Assembly (NCBI GenBank): GCA_024234975.1
Contig: JACKNH010000004.1
Coordinates: 124,001-188,000 of the forward strand
DNA: 64,000 nucleotides
Direction: 5' to 3'
Origin: Gammaproteobacteria bacterium
GTDB taxonomy: Bacteria > Pseudomonadota > Gammaproteobacteria > Ga0077536
Below are positions 53,936-62,822 of the stretch, in pieces (position 1 is the stretch's first letter; every line of letters begins with the position of its first letter). Below the pieces are notes generated by a model. That model had not been told where the DNA came from and did no database searches. It was given only the letters and a program-made list of their open reading frames with translations. A program made the position numbers and the translations under genes.

Positions 53936-54915
53936 TGGCCGCCACCGCTGGCCGAAGCTTCACGCCCACGTAATAACTTCTTGCAGCGCTTATGGCTTTT
54001 CGGCGCCGCTATCTTCTGCAACGCCTTGCACGCCTTGGCCTTGATCGCGGCACGTTCCCGGCGCCGACGCTTTTGCAGCCGGCGCAGCTCGCGCCCTGCG
54101 CCACGATGCTTGCGCGGGCTGTGGCGCAATTCGTTGCGCCAGTTCTTCAGCAGTACCACCTGGGCTTCCAGGTCGCAGAACGCGCCCAGCGCATTCTGCA
54201 ATTTCTTCAGCCGCGCCAGTAACTTTTCTCTGCGTTCAGGATCGTAAGCGTGTGGAAATGCTTCCAACTGGTAACGCAGTTGCTTGCCGAGGATACGTAC
54301 ATCATGGATGCGCCGTGGCGTCGGTTTTCGCAGTGCATTGCGCGCCGCGCGGCGGAAGTCATCATAGCTGGCGCGGATTATCTTGTGGATGAAACGCAGC
54401 GCCCGCGGGTCCTGCGGTGCAGGGCTCAGCAGCGCTGCCAGTGACGTCACCCAATGCGAGCGCAGATCGCGATAGACCTCGCTCTCCAGCATGATGCGCA
54501 CGCGGTGTTGTTCGTCGGCGATATCGCGTGCGAGCAGCGATGACAGCATGGAATAGGTGATGGATTTCTTGAACTCGCCGCGCATCTGCTTGCGCAGCAG
54601 GCCCAGCAACACGTCAAGGTCACGTTGGTGGCTGGTGGCGGACTGCAGCCAGCGCATGCCTTGCGCCAGTGGACGCGTCAATTGCTTGCTCAGACTGTGC
54701 TTGAGAAATGGCAGCAGCGCACGGGTACGACGGATCGCGATGCGCGCTTCATGCAGCGCGTCTGCGTTCGGGGTTTCCAGCCAGGCGCCGAGTTGCTGGT
54801 CGATCTGATAGACCTGCGCCTGCAGGATCGCCGCGGCCAATGATTGCAGCGAAGGCACTGCCGGACGTGGCGTCGGCGGTAGGGTCTGGCTGGAATATGG
54901 CAGTTCCTGGCTCAT
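53932..54915 (-). CDS. CHAD-domain protein
   Basis: A 327-residue, strongly basic all-helical protein. The CHAD signature is visible: LHEARIAIRRTRALLPFLKH near residue 55, SATSHQRDLDVLLGLL, and in the second half IHDVRILGKQLRYQLEAFPH. The conserved histidines and arginines form a positive channel that binds polyphosphate in characterised members. It starts after a 111-base gap from phoH and is translationally coupled to the ParA-type gene. Confidence 0.9.
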   Translation of the reverse strand: MSQELPYSSQTLPPTPRPAVPSLQSLAAAILQAQVYQIDQQLGAWLETPNADALHEARIAIRRTRALLPFLKHSLSKQLTRPLAQGMRWLQSATSHQRDLDVLLGLLRKQMRGEFKKSITYSMLSSLLARDIADEQHRVRIMLESEVYRDLRSHWVTSLAALLSPAPQDPRALRFIHKIIRASYDDFRRAARNALRKPTPRRIHDVRILGKQLRYQLEAFPHAYDPERREKLLARLKKLQNALGAFCDLEAQVVLLKNWRNELRHSPRKHRGAGRELRRLQKRRRRERAAIKAKACKALQKIAAPKSHKRCKKLLRGREASASGGGQ

Positions 54916-55026
54916 GCGCTTATCGACGTCCGGACGTGCGCGCTACATTAACACGAGAAGCCGCTGTGCTTCACCGCACGCAAATACAATGGCTGATCAC
55001 GGATTCCGGCGCCGTGACCGGAATTG

Positions 55027-56481
55027 TCAGAGGTTCGCCGCGGCGAAGTCTGCCAGCGGTGAGCGTTCGCCGCGGGCAAGGATGATGTGGCCGGCGCCGG
55101 ACCAGGTCTTGAAACGATCCACCACGTAGGTAAGACCCGAGGTGGTGGCGCTGAGATACGGCGTGTCGATCTGCGCGATATTACCCAGACAGACGATCTT
55201 GGTGCCGTTGCCGGCACGGGTGATCAGCGTCTTCATCTGCTTGGCGGAGAGATTCTGCGCTTCATCGATGATGACGTAGCGATCGAGAAACGTCCGGCCG
55301 CGCATGAAATTCAGCGAGCGGATCTTGATCCGGTGGCTCAACATGTCATTGGTGACGGCGCGGCCCCATTCACCGCCTTCTTCACTGACCGTCAGCACTT
55401 CGAGGTTGTCCAGCAGCGCGCCCATCCACGGCGTCATCTTTTCCTCTTCCGAACCGGGCAGAAAACCGATGTCCTCGCCGACCGGGATCGTTTCGCGGGT
55501 GACGATGATTTCGCGGTACAGCTTGTGTTCCATGGTCTGCGCCAGCCCTGCGGCCAGCGCCAGCAGCGTCTTGCCGGTACCGGCGGTGCCGAGCAACGTG
55601 ACGAAGCTGATATCGGGGTCCATCAGCATGTTGAGCGCAAAGTTCTGCTCACGGTTGCGGGCCATGATGCCCCACACCGCGTGCTTGGTGTTGCGATAGT
55701 CGGTGACCTGTTGCAACACGAACTTGCGCTTGGGATCTTCCCGCACAATCACTTCAATGCCGCTGTCCTCATCGCCATACAGGCAGAGGTTGGGAAATAC
55801 CGGCATGTCTTCCGGCAGGTTAGGCAGTGCGTAGAAGGTATGCCCGTTGGCCTGCCACACCTCCAGGTTCGCGCCCTGGCGCTCCCAGACATCCGGCGGC
55901 AGCGGCGCGACGCCGGAGTACAACAAATCCACGTCGTCCAGCACCTGGTCGCTGTAATAATCCTCGGCAACCAGGCCCAGCATGCGCGCCTTGATGCGCA
56001 GATTGATGTCTTTGGAAACCAGCACGATTTCCTGGTCGGTGTAGTGGCCGACCATGGTCAACGCGATGGCGATGATGGTGTTGTCGGGCACGCTGCCGGG
56101 CAGATCCTGCGGCAGCGCGCCGTCGAATAATTCGGTCTGCAGGTACAGTTTGCCGCTGGGGCTGACCAGTCCCGCGCCTTCGCCGGGTGCTGGCAGGGCC
56201 AGGCCATCGCGCAGAGCGGTGAGATCCGACTCGCCGATCAGTCCATCGAGAAAGCGGCTGACCTGACGCGCACTGCGCGCCACTTCCGAGGTGCCCTTCT
56301 TGGCGTGATCCAGTTCCTCGATGACCGCCATCGGCAGGAAGATATCGTTTTCCTTGAAGCGGAACAGCGCGGTCGGATCGTGCAGCAACACGTTGGTGTC
56401 CAGCACGTACATCCGGCGACGTTCGGGGTCGCGCGGCGGATTGTGGGCGGAACGGCCTGCAGGCTGCTCGCCAGCGGTCAT
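55027..56481 (-). CDS. PhoH-family ATPase with N-terminal PIN domain
   Basis: A 484-residue PIN-PhoH protein, probably an RNA helicase-nuclease. The PIN domain opens RRMYVLDTNVLLHDPTALFR with its acidic residues (also IEELDHAKKG and VLVSKDINLRIKA). The ATPase half has the Walker A GTAGTGKTLLALAAG, Walker B-like YVIIDEAQNLSAKQMKTLI and GDIAQ-type LGNIAQIDTPYL. The start at 56481 is chosen for its ATGA overlap with gcvR; ATG 56412 is an alternative nearer the PIN domain. Confidence 0.92.
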   Translation of the reverse strand: MTAGEQPAGRSAHNPPRDPERRRMYVLDTNVLLHDPTALFRFKENDIFLPMAVIEELDHAKKGTSEVARSARQVSRFLDGLIGESDLTALRDGLALPAPGEGAGLVSPSGKLYLQTELFDGALPQDLPGSVPDNTIIAIALTMVGHYTDQEIVLVSKDINLRIKARMLGLVAEDYYSDQVLDDVDLLYSGVAPLPPDVWERQGANLEVWQANGHTFYALPNLPEDMPVFPNLCLYGDEDSGIEVIVREDPKRKFVLQQVTDYRNTKHAVWGIMARNREQNFALNMLMDPDISFVTLLGTAGTGKTLLALAAGLAQTMEHKLYREIIVTRETIPVGEDIGFLPGSEEEKMTPWMGALLDNLEVLTVSEEGGEWGRAVTNDMLSHRIKIRSLNFMRGRTFLDRYVIIDEAQNLSAKQMKTLITRAGNGTKIVCLGNIAQIDTPYLSATTSGLTYVVDRFKTWSGAGHIILARGERSPLADFAAANL

Positions 56482-57005
56482 TTCACCGGCTCCATAATCG
56501 CGTCAAGATTCAGGTGATCGCAGAAATCCATGAATTCTCCGCGCAACGCGGCGATCGAGATATCGGTCGGGATGCTGATGGTCAGATGCAGCGAGAACAT
56601 CGGCGTTGCGGTATGCGCGGCGGCGTAGGTGCCGGAGATCAGCTCTTCGATATTGATCTCGCGGGCGGTGAAGAACTGGCTGATATCGTGGACGATACCG
56701 ATCTGGTCCACCGCCACGACTTCCACGGCATAGGGCATGAAATTGCCACTGCGCTTGCGTGCTTCCGAACGGCGGGTCGTGAGCGTCAACCGCAATTGTT
56801 CTGCCAGGCGGTTCTGAATGTTTTCGAATTTGGCGATGGAATCCCAGCTGCCGGTCAGCATGATCATCATGCACAACGAGTCGCCCATTACGGCCATGCG
56901 GCTGTCTGCCACGCTGCAGCCGCAGTCCTTGATTGCTTTGGTGAACGATTCAACGAGATCCGGACGGTTTTGTCCGATGGCGGTCAGGGCCAGGTAGTTT
57001 TGCAT
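56478..57005 (-). CDS. gcvR: GcvR-like tandem ACT-domain regulator
   Basis: A 175-residue protein with two ACT domains: LALTAIGQNRPDLVESFTKA with SRMAVMGDSLCMMIMLTGSW, and YAVEVVAVDQIGIVHDISQF with INIEELISGTY. In E. coli GcvR sequesters the activator GcvA of the glycine cleavage system. Regulator role here is inferred from domain order. ATG 57005 is preferred over the TTG at 57008. It is divergent from dapA over 156 bases and coupled to phoH downstream. Confidence 0.85.
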   Translation of the reverse strand: MQNYLALTAIGQNRPDLVESFTKAIKDCGCSVADSRMAVMGDSLCMMIMLTGSWDSIAKFENIQNRLAEQLRLTLTTRRSEARKRSGNFMPYAVEVVAVDQIGIVHDISQFFTAREINIEELISGTYAAAHTATPMFSLHLTISIPTDISIAALRGEFMDFCDHLNLDAIMEPVK

Positions 57006-57161
57006 CAATCAGTTAGCGGTTCAGGAAGTGGCGACGGCGTGTGGATTGCGCCCATTGTGCACGCTTTGATGGCGGCTCGGCAAGCAACCCGGTGCCCGCG
57101 ATTCTTGTCTTGGCGCAGGCGCGCGGCTAACATAACTGATTGAAAAAAATTAGGTAATCCT

Positions 57162-58052
57162 ATGTTCCGTGGCAGTATGGTCGCCTTGGTGACGCCAATG
57201 ACCACTGGCGTTGGCGTACAGACGCCGCTGGATTTCGCCCGCCTCGAGCGGCTGGTGGAATTTCATATCGAGCAGGGGACGGATGCGATCGTCGCGGTGG
57301 GCACCACCGGCGAATCGGCGACACTGACGGAAGCCGAACACGTTGAAGTCATACGCCGGACGGTGGAATTCGTCGGCGGTCGCGTGCCGGTAATCGCCGG
57401 CACCGGCGCCAACTCGACGCTGGAGGCAATTCTGTGGACACAGCAGGCCCAGGATGCCGGGGCCGACGCGTGTCTGCTGGTGACGCCTTATTACAACAAG
57501 CCAACGCAGGAAGGCCTGTACCTCCATCACAAGGCGATCGCGGATGCGGTCGATATCCCGCAGATTCTGTACAATGTGCCCGGCCGCACGGCCTGCGATA
57601 TGCAGCCGGAAACGGTTGGCCGGCTGGCGGAAGTCGACAACATCATCGGCATCAAGGAAGCCACCGGTGATATCAGTCGCGTCGCGCGTCTGCGCGAACT
57701 GTGCGGCGATGATTTCATGCTGTACTCAGGTGATGACGCCACTTCGCTGGCATTCATGGCCGCTGGCGGCCATGGCGTGATATCTGTCACAGCAAATGTG
57801 GTTCCGGCGTTGATGCATCAGATGTGCGCGGCGATGCTGGCCGGTGATCGTGCCACCGCCGAGTCTCTGGATGGGCGCATGCAAGCGCTGCATCGGGATC
57901 TGTTCGTTGAATCGAACCCGATCCCGGTCAAATGGGCGGTGGCTGAACTCGGCCTGGTCGCCGCCGGCATCAGGTTGCCGTTGACCTGGCTGGCCGAGCC
58001 TGCACAACCGGTGGTCCGCAAGGCAATGGCCGCGGCAGGTATCGCGGTTTGA
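57162..58052 (+). CDS. dapA: 4-hydroxy-tetrahydrodipicolinate synthase
   Basis: Condenses pyruvate and aspartate semialdehyde in lysine and peptidoglycan precursor synthesis. It has 296 residues, a TIM barrel of the class I aldolase type. VGTTGESATLTEAEH binds pyruvate, Tyr137 is in YNVPGRTACDM and the Schiff-base lysine is Lys165 in IIGIKEATGD. It is followed, 95 bases on, by bamC; dapA-bamC adjacency is typical of gammaproteobacteria. Confidence 0.96.
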   Translation: MFRGSMVALVTPMTTGVGVQTPLDFARLERLVEFHIEQGTDAIVAVGTTGESATLTEAEHVEVIRRTVEFVGGRVPVIAGTGANSTLEAILWTQQAQDAGADACLLVTPYYNKPTQEGLYLHHKAIADAVDIPQILYNVPGRTACDMQPETVGRLAEVDNIIGIKEATGDISRVARLRELCGDDFMLYSGDDATSLAFMAAGGHGVISVTANVVPALMHQMCAAMLAGDRATAESLDGRMQALHRDLFVESNPIPVKWAVAELGLVAAGIRLPLTWLAEPAQPVVRKAMAAAGIAV

Positions 58053-58147
58053 CATTTTCATCGCGCATTAAGGGCGCGTTAAGGCTGGCGGGATAGTCTG
58101 GCAGGACCTTCCGGCTGGCAATCGCAGAATTCAACAAGGGGTTAGTC

Positions 58148-59272
58148 ATGGTGCGTTCGGTCGTAATGCTGGTGACGTGTTCAGTTGCACTCACCGGGTG
58201 TGGTTTATTTGACGGTTTCGACCGTGTACTGCCGGATCGCCGTACGGACTACCAACGGGCGGAATCGCTGCCCGATCTCGAAGTACCCCCTGAACTGACG
58301 ACCGACGCCATCCAGGACCGGCTGCCGATCCCGGCGGCCGGCAGCTCCAACTTCGCAACATTCCAGGATCGTACGGCGCAGTCCAGCGTATCTGAAGCAC
58401 CGGGCGGCGCCGCGCAGCCGCCAGCCAATCCCGGCGTGCGCCTGGTGGATGCCGGTGGCGGTCGTACCTTCCTGCGCCTGGATGCCACCGTGGCGGATTC
58501 GGTCCAGGCGGTCACCCGCGCGCTGAACCAGGCCGGAGTGAAAATCACCGATACCGATGCCGCGGCCGGTCTGATCGAAGTGAATCAGCCTCCGGCGGGT
58601 CAGACCGACGAGAAGAAGGGCGTATTGTCCCGGTTGAAATTCTGGGGCAAGGACAAGGGCACGGATTACCGCATTCATCTGACCGACAACGCAGGCCTGA
58701 CCGAACTCACGGTGCATGACAGCAACGACGCTTGGGATACCAGCGTCCCCGCACAGCAATTCGTGTCATTGATCCAGCAGAATCTGCGGATTACCCCGCG
58801 CGCTTCGTTTGCGGCGCCGGTCGAGGCAGCGCGTCCGATACAGCAGCGGCCCGCGGCGCCGGTCGAACGGCCCGCACCGCCGGTTGAACGGGCAACGACC
58901 ACGAATGAATCGCAGTTCCGGCTGATGAACGCCGGCAGCGGCCGGGTCTTCGTTCGCCTCGCGCAACCGGTGCCAGCCGCGTTGGCGTCGGTTTCCGCCG
59001 CATTGATGCAGGCCGGCGTCGAAGTCACCGAATCCGATCAGTCTGCCGGCGTGCTGGAAGTTCGCTTGCCGCCAGCCGGCGCGGGCGACGAAAAGAAGGG
59101 CGTGCTGTCGCGGCTGAAATTCTGGGGCAAGGACAAGGGCACCGAATACCGTATCCATCTGACGGACAACGATGGCGTCACCGAGATGACCGTGCACGAT
59201 ATGGACGACAACTGGGATACCAGCGAGCCGGCCCAGGAATTCGTCAATCTGATTTACCAGAACCTGCAGTAA
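58148..59272 (+). CDS. bamC: Outer-membrane assembly lipoprotein BamC
   Basis: Accessory lipoprotein of the BAM complex. It has 374 residues with a lipoprotein signal and lipobox LTGC (Cys18), then the unstructured N-terminal stretch (LPDRRTDYQRAESLPDLEVP) that contacts BamD. Two similar helix-grip domains follow: RTFLRLDATVADSVQAVTRA to about residue 215 and RVFVRLAQPVPAALASVSAA to the end. Both contain almost the same KKGVLSRLKFWGKDKGT, so the domains arose by duplication. AAGGGG lies six bases before the ATG. Confidence 0.92.
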   Translation: MVRSVVMLVTCSVALTGCGLFDGFDRVLPDRRTDYQRAESLPDLEVPPELTTDAIQDRLPIPAAGSSNFATFQDRTAQSSVSEAPGGAAQPPANPGVRLVDAGGGRTFLRLDATVADSVQAVTRALNQAGVKITDTDAAAGLIEVNQPPAGQTDEKKGVLSRLKFWGKDKGTDYRIHLTDNAGLTELTVHDSNDAWDTSVPAQQFVSLIQQNLRITPRASFAAPVEAARPIQQRPAAPVERPAPPVERATTTNESQFRLMNAGSGRVFVRLAQPVPAALASVSAALMQAGVEVTESDQSAGVLEVRLPPAGAGDEKKGVLSRLKFWGKDKGTEYRIHLTDNDGVTEMTVHDMDDNWDTSEPAQEFVNLIYQNLQ

Positions 59273-59287
59273 GCACCCGCTGCAAAT

Positions 59288-59317
59288 CGCCTGTGGAGGG
59301 CTTGCCCGCCACAGGCG
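59288..59317 (+). terminator. Terminator-like hairpin after bamC
   Basis: CGCCTGTGG (59288-59296) pairs perfectly with CCACAGGCG (59309-59317), with an inner GGGC/GCCC. It starts 16 bases after the bamC stop and is followed by TTCTCTGC, a weak T-rich tail. Confidence 0.65.
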
Positions 59318-59385
59318 TTCTCTGCATCGACGGAACCCACCTGACGCATTGGCCAGCCCGGCAGCTTGAGACCTTGTCAGGTAGA

Positions 59386-59408
59386 GCTCGCCCCGGACCA
59401 GGGCGAGC
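59386..59408 (-). terminator. Terminator-like hairpin after der
   Basis: GCTCGCCC (59386-59393) pairs with GGGCGAGC (59401-59408) around a seven-base loop, 25 bases beyond the der stop on the minus strand. No T-tract, so termination strength is uncertain. Confidence 0.5.
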
Positions 59409-59432
59409 AGGATCTTTGCCCGCCAGACACCG

Positions 59433-60821
59433 CTACTTCTTGTGAAAGGCCATCATCCGGCGCCGCTTGCGGATCTGCCGCTGGGTCAACTCGTTGCGTC
59501 GGCCGGCAAACGGATTTTCACCCTGGCGGAATTCGATGCGGACCGGTGTGCCGGTCAGCTTGAAGGCTTCACGGAAACAACTTTCCAGATACCGGCGGTA
59601 GGCCATGGGCACCGATTCAGTCTGGTTGCCGTGAATGATGAAAGTGGGCGGGTTGTTGCCGCCTTGATGCGCATAGCGCAACTTGATTCGGCGGCCACGC
59701 ACCAGCGGCGGCTGATGGTTGGCCACCGCACGTTCCAGCACGTTGTTCACCTGGCTGGTGGAGGCCTGGTAGAACGCCGCCGCGGCGGCCTTGTCGATCA
59801 GCGAAAACAGGTTGCCGACGCCGGAGCCATGTAGCGCGGATATGTAACGCACCGGCGCGTAAGACACGAACCGCAACTTGCGATCGACCTCCTGTTTGAC
59901 CCGCTCGCGCACGTCATGGGCCAGGCCATCCCACTTGTTCATTGCAATGACCAGCGCCCGCCCGCTGCCCAGGCACATGCCCAGCAGACCGGTATCCTGA
60001 TCCGTCACCGGCTCGGTGGCGTCCATTACGAAGACGATGACATTGGCGAGATCGATGGACGCCAGTGCGGCGACCACGCTGAATTTTTCCACGGTCTCCT
60101 GCACGCGGGCGCGGCGGCGGATCCCCGCGGTATCGATCAGCGTGTATTGTTTGCCGTCGCGCTCGAACGCAATGGCGATGCTGTCGCGCGTGGTGCCGGG
60201 AATATCGGAGGTGATGACGCGGTCTTCACCCAGCATGCGGTTGACCAGCGTCGACTTGCCGACATTCGGACGTCCCACCACCGCAATACGCACGCCGCCG
60301 CCGCTTGCATCCTCCAGCGGCTCGGCGTTCTCGGGAATTCTCTCGCAGATGAGTTCGCCGATTTCATCCATGCCAAGCCCGCTGCGCGCGGCCACGCCCA
60401 GTGGTGCGCCATAGCCCAGTGCGTGGAAATCACTGACGGCGATGGAGGCATCGTTATCGTCGATTTTGTTGACGATGAGAACGGTCTTGTCCTGCCATTT
60501 ACGCACAGCCTTTGCCAGCTCGAAATCCACCGGCGACGGTCCGCTCTGGGCGTCGACCACGAACAGAATGCAGTCTGCTTCAGCGGCGGCCTGCAGCGCC
60601 TGATGGTGTACGAGTTCGCCCAGCTCGGACGAGTCATCGAACAAGCCGCCCGTATCGATCACGATGTAGGGTCGATCGCCGACCTTCCCCACGCCGACCT
60701 TGCGGTCACGGGTCATGCCGGGCGTATCGGCCACCAGCGCGTCACGAGTGCGCGTCAGCCGATTGAACAACGTAGACTTGCCGACATTTGGTCGGCCGAT
60801 GATGGCTACGACGAACGGCAT
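59433..60821 (-). CDS. der: Ribosome-assembly GTPase Der (EngA)
   Basis: Essential 50S assembly factor with two GTPase domains. It has 462 residues from ATG 60821 (MPFVVAIIGRPNVGKSTLFN); the frame stays open to 61061 but the extra 80 residues overlap bamB and do not match. First G domain: GRPNVGKST, DTPGMTRD, NKID. Second: GRPNVGKSTLVNRMLGED, DIPGTTRDS, NKWDG. A C-terminal KH-like domain has FRQGENPFAGRRNELTQ. It lies downstream of bamB in the usual hisS-yfgM-bamB-der order. Confidence 0.96.
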   Translation of the reverse strand: MPFVVAIIGRPNVGKSTLFNRLTRTRDALVADTPGMTRDRKVGVGKVGDRPYIVIDTGGLFDDSSELGELVHHQALQAAAEADCILFVVDAQSGPSPVDFELAKAVRKWQDKTVLIVNKIDDNDASIAVSDFHALGYGAPLGVAARSGLGMDEIGELICERIPENAEPLEDASGGGVRIAVVGRPNVGKSTLVNRMLGEDRVITSDIPGTTRDSIAIAFERDGKQYTLIDTAGIRRRARVQETVEKFSVVAALASIDLANVIVFVMDATEPVTDQDTGLLGMCLGSGRALVIAMNKWDGLAHDVRERVKQEVDRKLRFVSYAPVRYISALHGSGVGNLFSLIDKAAAAAFYQASTSQVNNVLERAVANHQPPLVRGRRIKLRYAHQGGNNPPTFIIHGNQTESVPMAYRRYLESCFREAFKLTGTPVRIEFRQGENPFAGRRNELTQRQIRKRRRMMAFHKK

Positions 60822-60919
60822 GATGGGCTGGCCCGGCGGATGTGGCGGCCGTTGGGTTGATTCATTCCTGGCATGGTGGCTCAGTTGCGCGGTGACGCTG
60901 GCGAAACAGCGGATGGCCG

Positions 60920-62110
60920 TCAGTTGAGACGGAAACTGGCCAGCCGACCGCCGGAGGTGAAAGCCACCAGGTGGTCGCCCAACGGGATCGGCGCGGTGAA
61001 GATCGGATCCTTGCCCAGCCGTTCGCGGGCGACGAAGCTGCCGTCGGCGCCGTTCAACCAATGCAGGTAGCCTTCCATGTCGCCGACGACGACGTTGCCG
61101 CCGATCGCCGCGGGCGCGCCAAGTTCGCGATTGAGCAGTGCTTCAGTCCGCCACACCGACGCGCCGGTGAGGCGATCAAGCGCCCATACGCCGCCATCGG
61201 TCGCCGCGACATAGACACGCCGGCTGTCGACGGCAAGCCCGGCGTAGGATGACATGTCGCGGGTCCACTCGATGCTGCCATCGGTGATCGAAATGGCGGC
61301 GACCTGACCCTGGTAGCTGGCAACGTAGACGGTATCACCGGCCACCATCAGCTCACTGTCGAGATCGACCATGCGTTGCAGGTCGGTACGGCCGGTGGCG
61401 ACTGCGACTTCCACCGACCAGACTTCGCGACCACTCTGCAATTCCAGCGCGATCAGGCGCCCGCTGTCGAAGCCCAGCAACACGCGGTCGCGGACAATGG
61501 CGGGATTGCCATTACCACGCAGTGTCAGCACCGGAATGTCACGGTCATAGATCCACAGGCGCGAGCCACTGCGGACATCCAGGCCGATCACGCGCCCATC
61601 AATGCTGCGCGCGACGATGACGCCTTGCGCGGCCTGCGGTGCGGCCAGCACTTCGCTGGAAAGCTGGGTACGCCAGTTTTCGTTGCCGGAGGCCGCGTCC
61701 AGCGCGACAACTTCACCGTTCTTGGTGCCGACCAGCACCAGGCCATCGCCAACACCCGGACCACCGGTGATCGTGGTCTTCTTGAGATCATGCGACCAGA
61801 GCTTACGCCCGGTATCCTGTTCGAACGCGCCGACTTTGCCGCCGCGCTCGGCGACATACACAACGCCGTCAACGACCACTGGATGCAGCGTGAGGTAGTG
61901 CTTGTCGGTGCCCGAGCCCAACGAAGTCGACCATTGCCGATCCACCGCCATCACCGGGGTGAAATCCTCCAGCGGCGTCGGTTTGACTTCGTCCTTGTCG
62001 CTGAACAGGTTCTTGATGCTGCTGCAGCCGGACAACATGAGCGCGGCGGCAAGCACGATGAGGGTGCGGCGCACCGGCAGTGTAGCGGGATAATTCAGCA
62101 TGAATGGCAT
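60920..62110 (-). CDS. bamB: Outer-membrane assembly lipoprotein BamB
   Basis: Beta-propeller lipoprotein of the BAM complex. It has about 396 residues with a lipoprotein signal, RTLIVLAAALMLSGCSS (lipobox LSGC), and then eight-bladed PQQ-like repeats, for example VVYVAERGGKVGAFEQDTGR, KLWSHDL and VYVASYQGQVAAISITDG. ATG 62110 overlaps the yfgM stop by one base (TGATG); a GTG at 62113 and ATG 62101 are other possible starts. Confidence 0.94.
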   Translation of the reverse strand: MPFMLNYPATLPVRRTLIVLAAALMLSGCSSIKNLFSDKDEVKPTPLEDFTPVMAVDRQWSTSLGSGTDKHYLTLHPVVVDGVVYVAERGGKVGAFEQDTGRKLWSHDLKKTTITGGPGVGDGLVLVGTKNGEVVALDAASGNENWRTQLSSEVLAAPQAAQGVIVARSIDGRVIGLDVRSGSRLWIYDRDIPVLTLRGNGNPAIVRDRVLLGFDSGRLIALELQSGREVWSVEVAVATGRTDLQRMVDLDSELMVAGDTVYVASYQGQVAAISITDGSIEWTRDMSSYAGLAVDSRRVYVAATDGGVWALDRLTGASVWRTEALLNRELGAPAAIGGNVVVGDMEGYLHWLNGADGSFVARERLGKDPIFTAPIPLGDHLVAFTSGGRLASFRLN

Positions 62111-62763
62111 CACGGCGTGGTGGCGCTGCCGGCATCGGCCAGCGGCAGGTTGTCGCGCTTGAGTTCGATGAACCGCGTATCAAATCCCTGTTCGGTCAGC
62201 GCCGTGATGGCCTGGCCGTAGAAATCGTCGGCACTTTGGTAGTTGCCCATGGCTGCGCGGATATCACCTTTCAGCTCGTAGAAGTCCTCGGCATCGGCCG
62301 CACCTGATCCGGCAAGCTCACCCCAGGCGCCGGCGGCATCGCCTTCGAACAACATCACCTGGGCGATGCGTGACGAGGCGACCTGCTTCAACGCGGAACT
62401 GGTGGCGTGGTCGCGGGCCCAGGCCAGTCTGGCTTTGGCCTCGGTCAGGTTCTGGCGGTCGACTTCCAGTTTCCCCAGCAACAACGCGGCAAGCACGCTG
62501 TAGGCTGACTCTTCGAAGTTCGCGATGATGCCATTGCCCAGATCAGCGGCGACTTCATAGTTGCCCTGGCGCAGCGATTCCATCATCAGGTTGTAGGTGA
62601 CGGAGGCCTGCTCGGCTTTTTCCGCCTTGGCTTCGGTCCAGTAGCGGTAGCCGAACAGCACGGCCAGGCCGATGGTCAAGCCGACTACCAACGCGCTGCC
62701 GTTGTCTTTCCACCAGCGCTTGAATGCCTCTAATTGTTCGTTATCGGAATCGTACTGACTCAA
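62110..62763 (-). CDS. yfgM: YfgM-type ancillary SecYEG translocon subunit, TPR protein
   Basis: A 217-residue bitopic inner-membrane protein. The N-terminal cytosolic QLEAFKRWWKDNGSALVVG leads into one membrane helix (about 24-42); the periplasmic part is made of TPR helices (YEVAADLGNGIIANFEESAY, ALLLGKLEVDRQNLTEAKAR). In E. coli YfgM binds SecYEG with PpiD. It sits between hisS and bamB, 59 bases after the hisS end. Confidence 0.9.
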   Translation of the reverse strand: MSQYDSDNEQLEAFKRWWKDNGSALVVGLTIGLAVLFGYRYWTEAKAEKAEQASVTYNLMMESLRQGNYEVAADLGNGIIANFEESAYSVLAALLLGKLEVDRQNLTEAKARLAWARDHATSSALKQVASSRIAQVMLFEGDAAGAWGELAGSGAADAEDFYELKGDIRAAMGNYQSADDFYGQAITALTEQGFDTRFIELKRDNLPLADAGSATTP

Positions 62764-62822
62764 GGCGGCAACTCCAAAAATGTAGGTTCAATCCCCGGCC
62801 CCGGGCGCCGGCGGCCGCGCGA

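Noticed and set aside
62764..62822. tRNA-like GGTTCAATCC near the hisS end
   Set aside because: The flanking bases do not pair as a T-arm and no acceptor or anticodon stem can be drawn.
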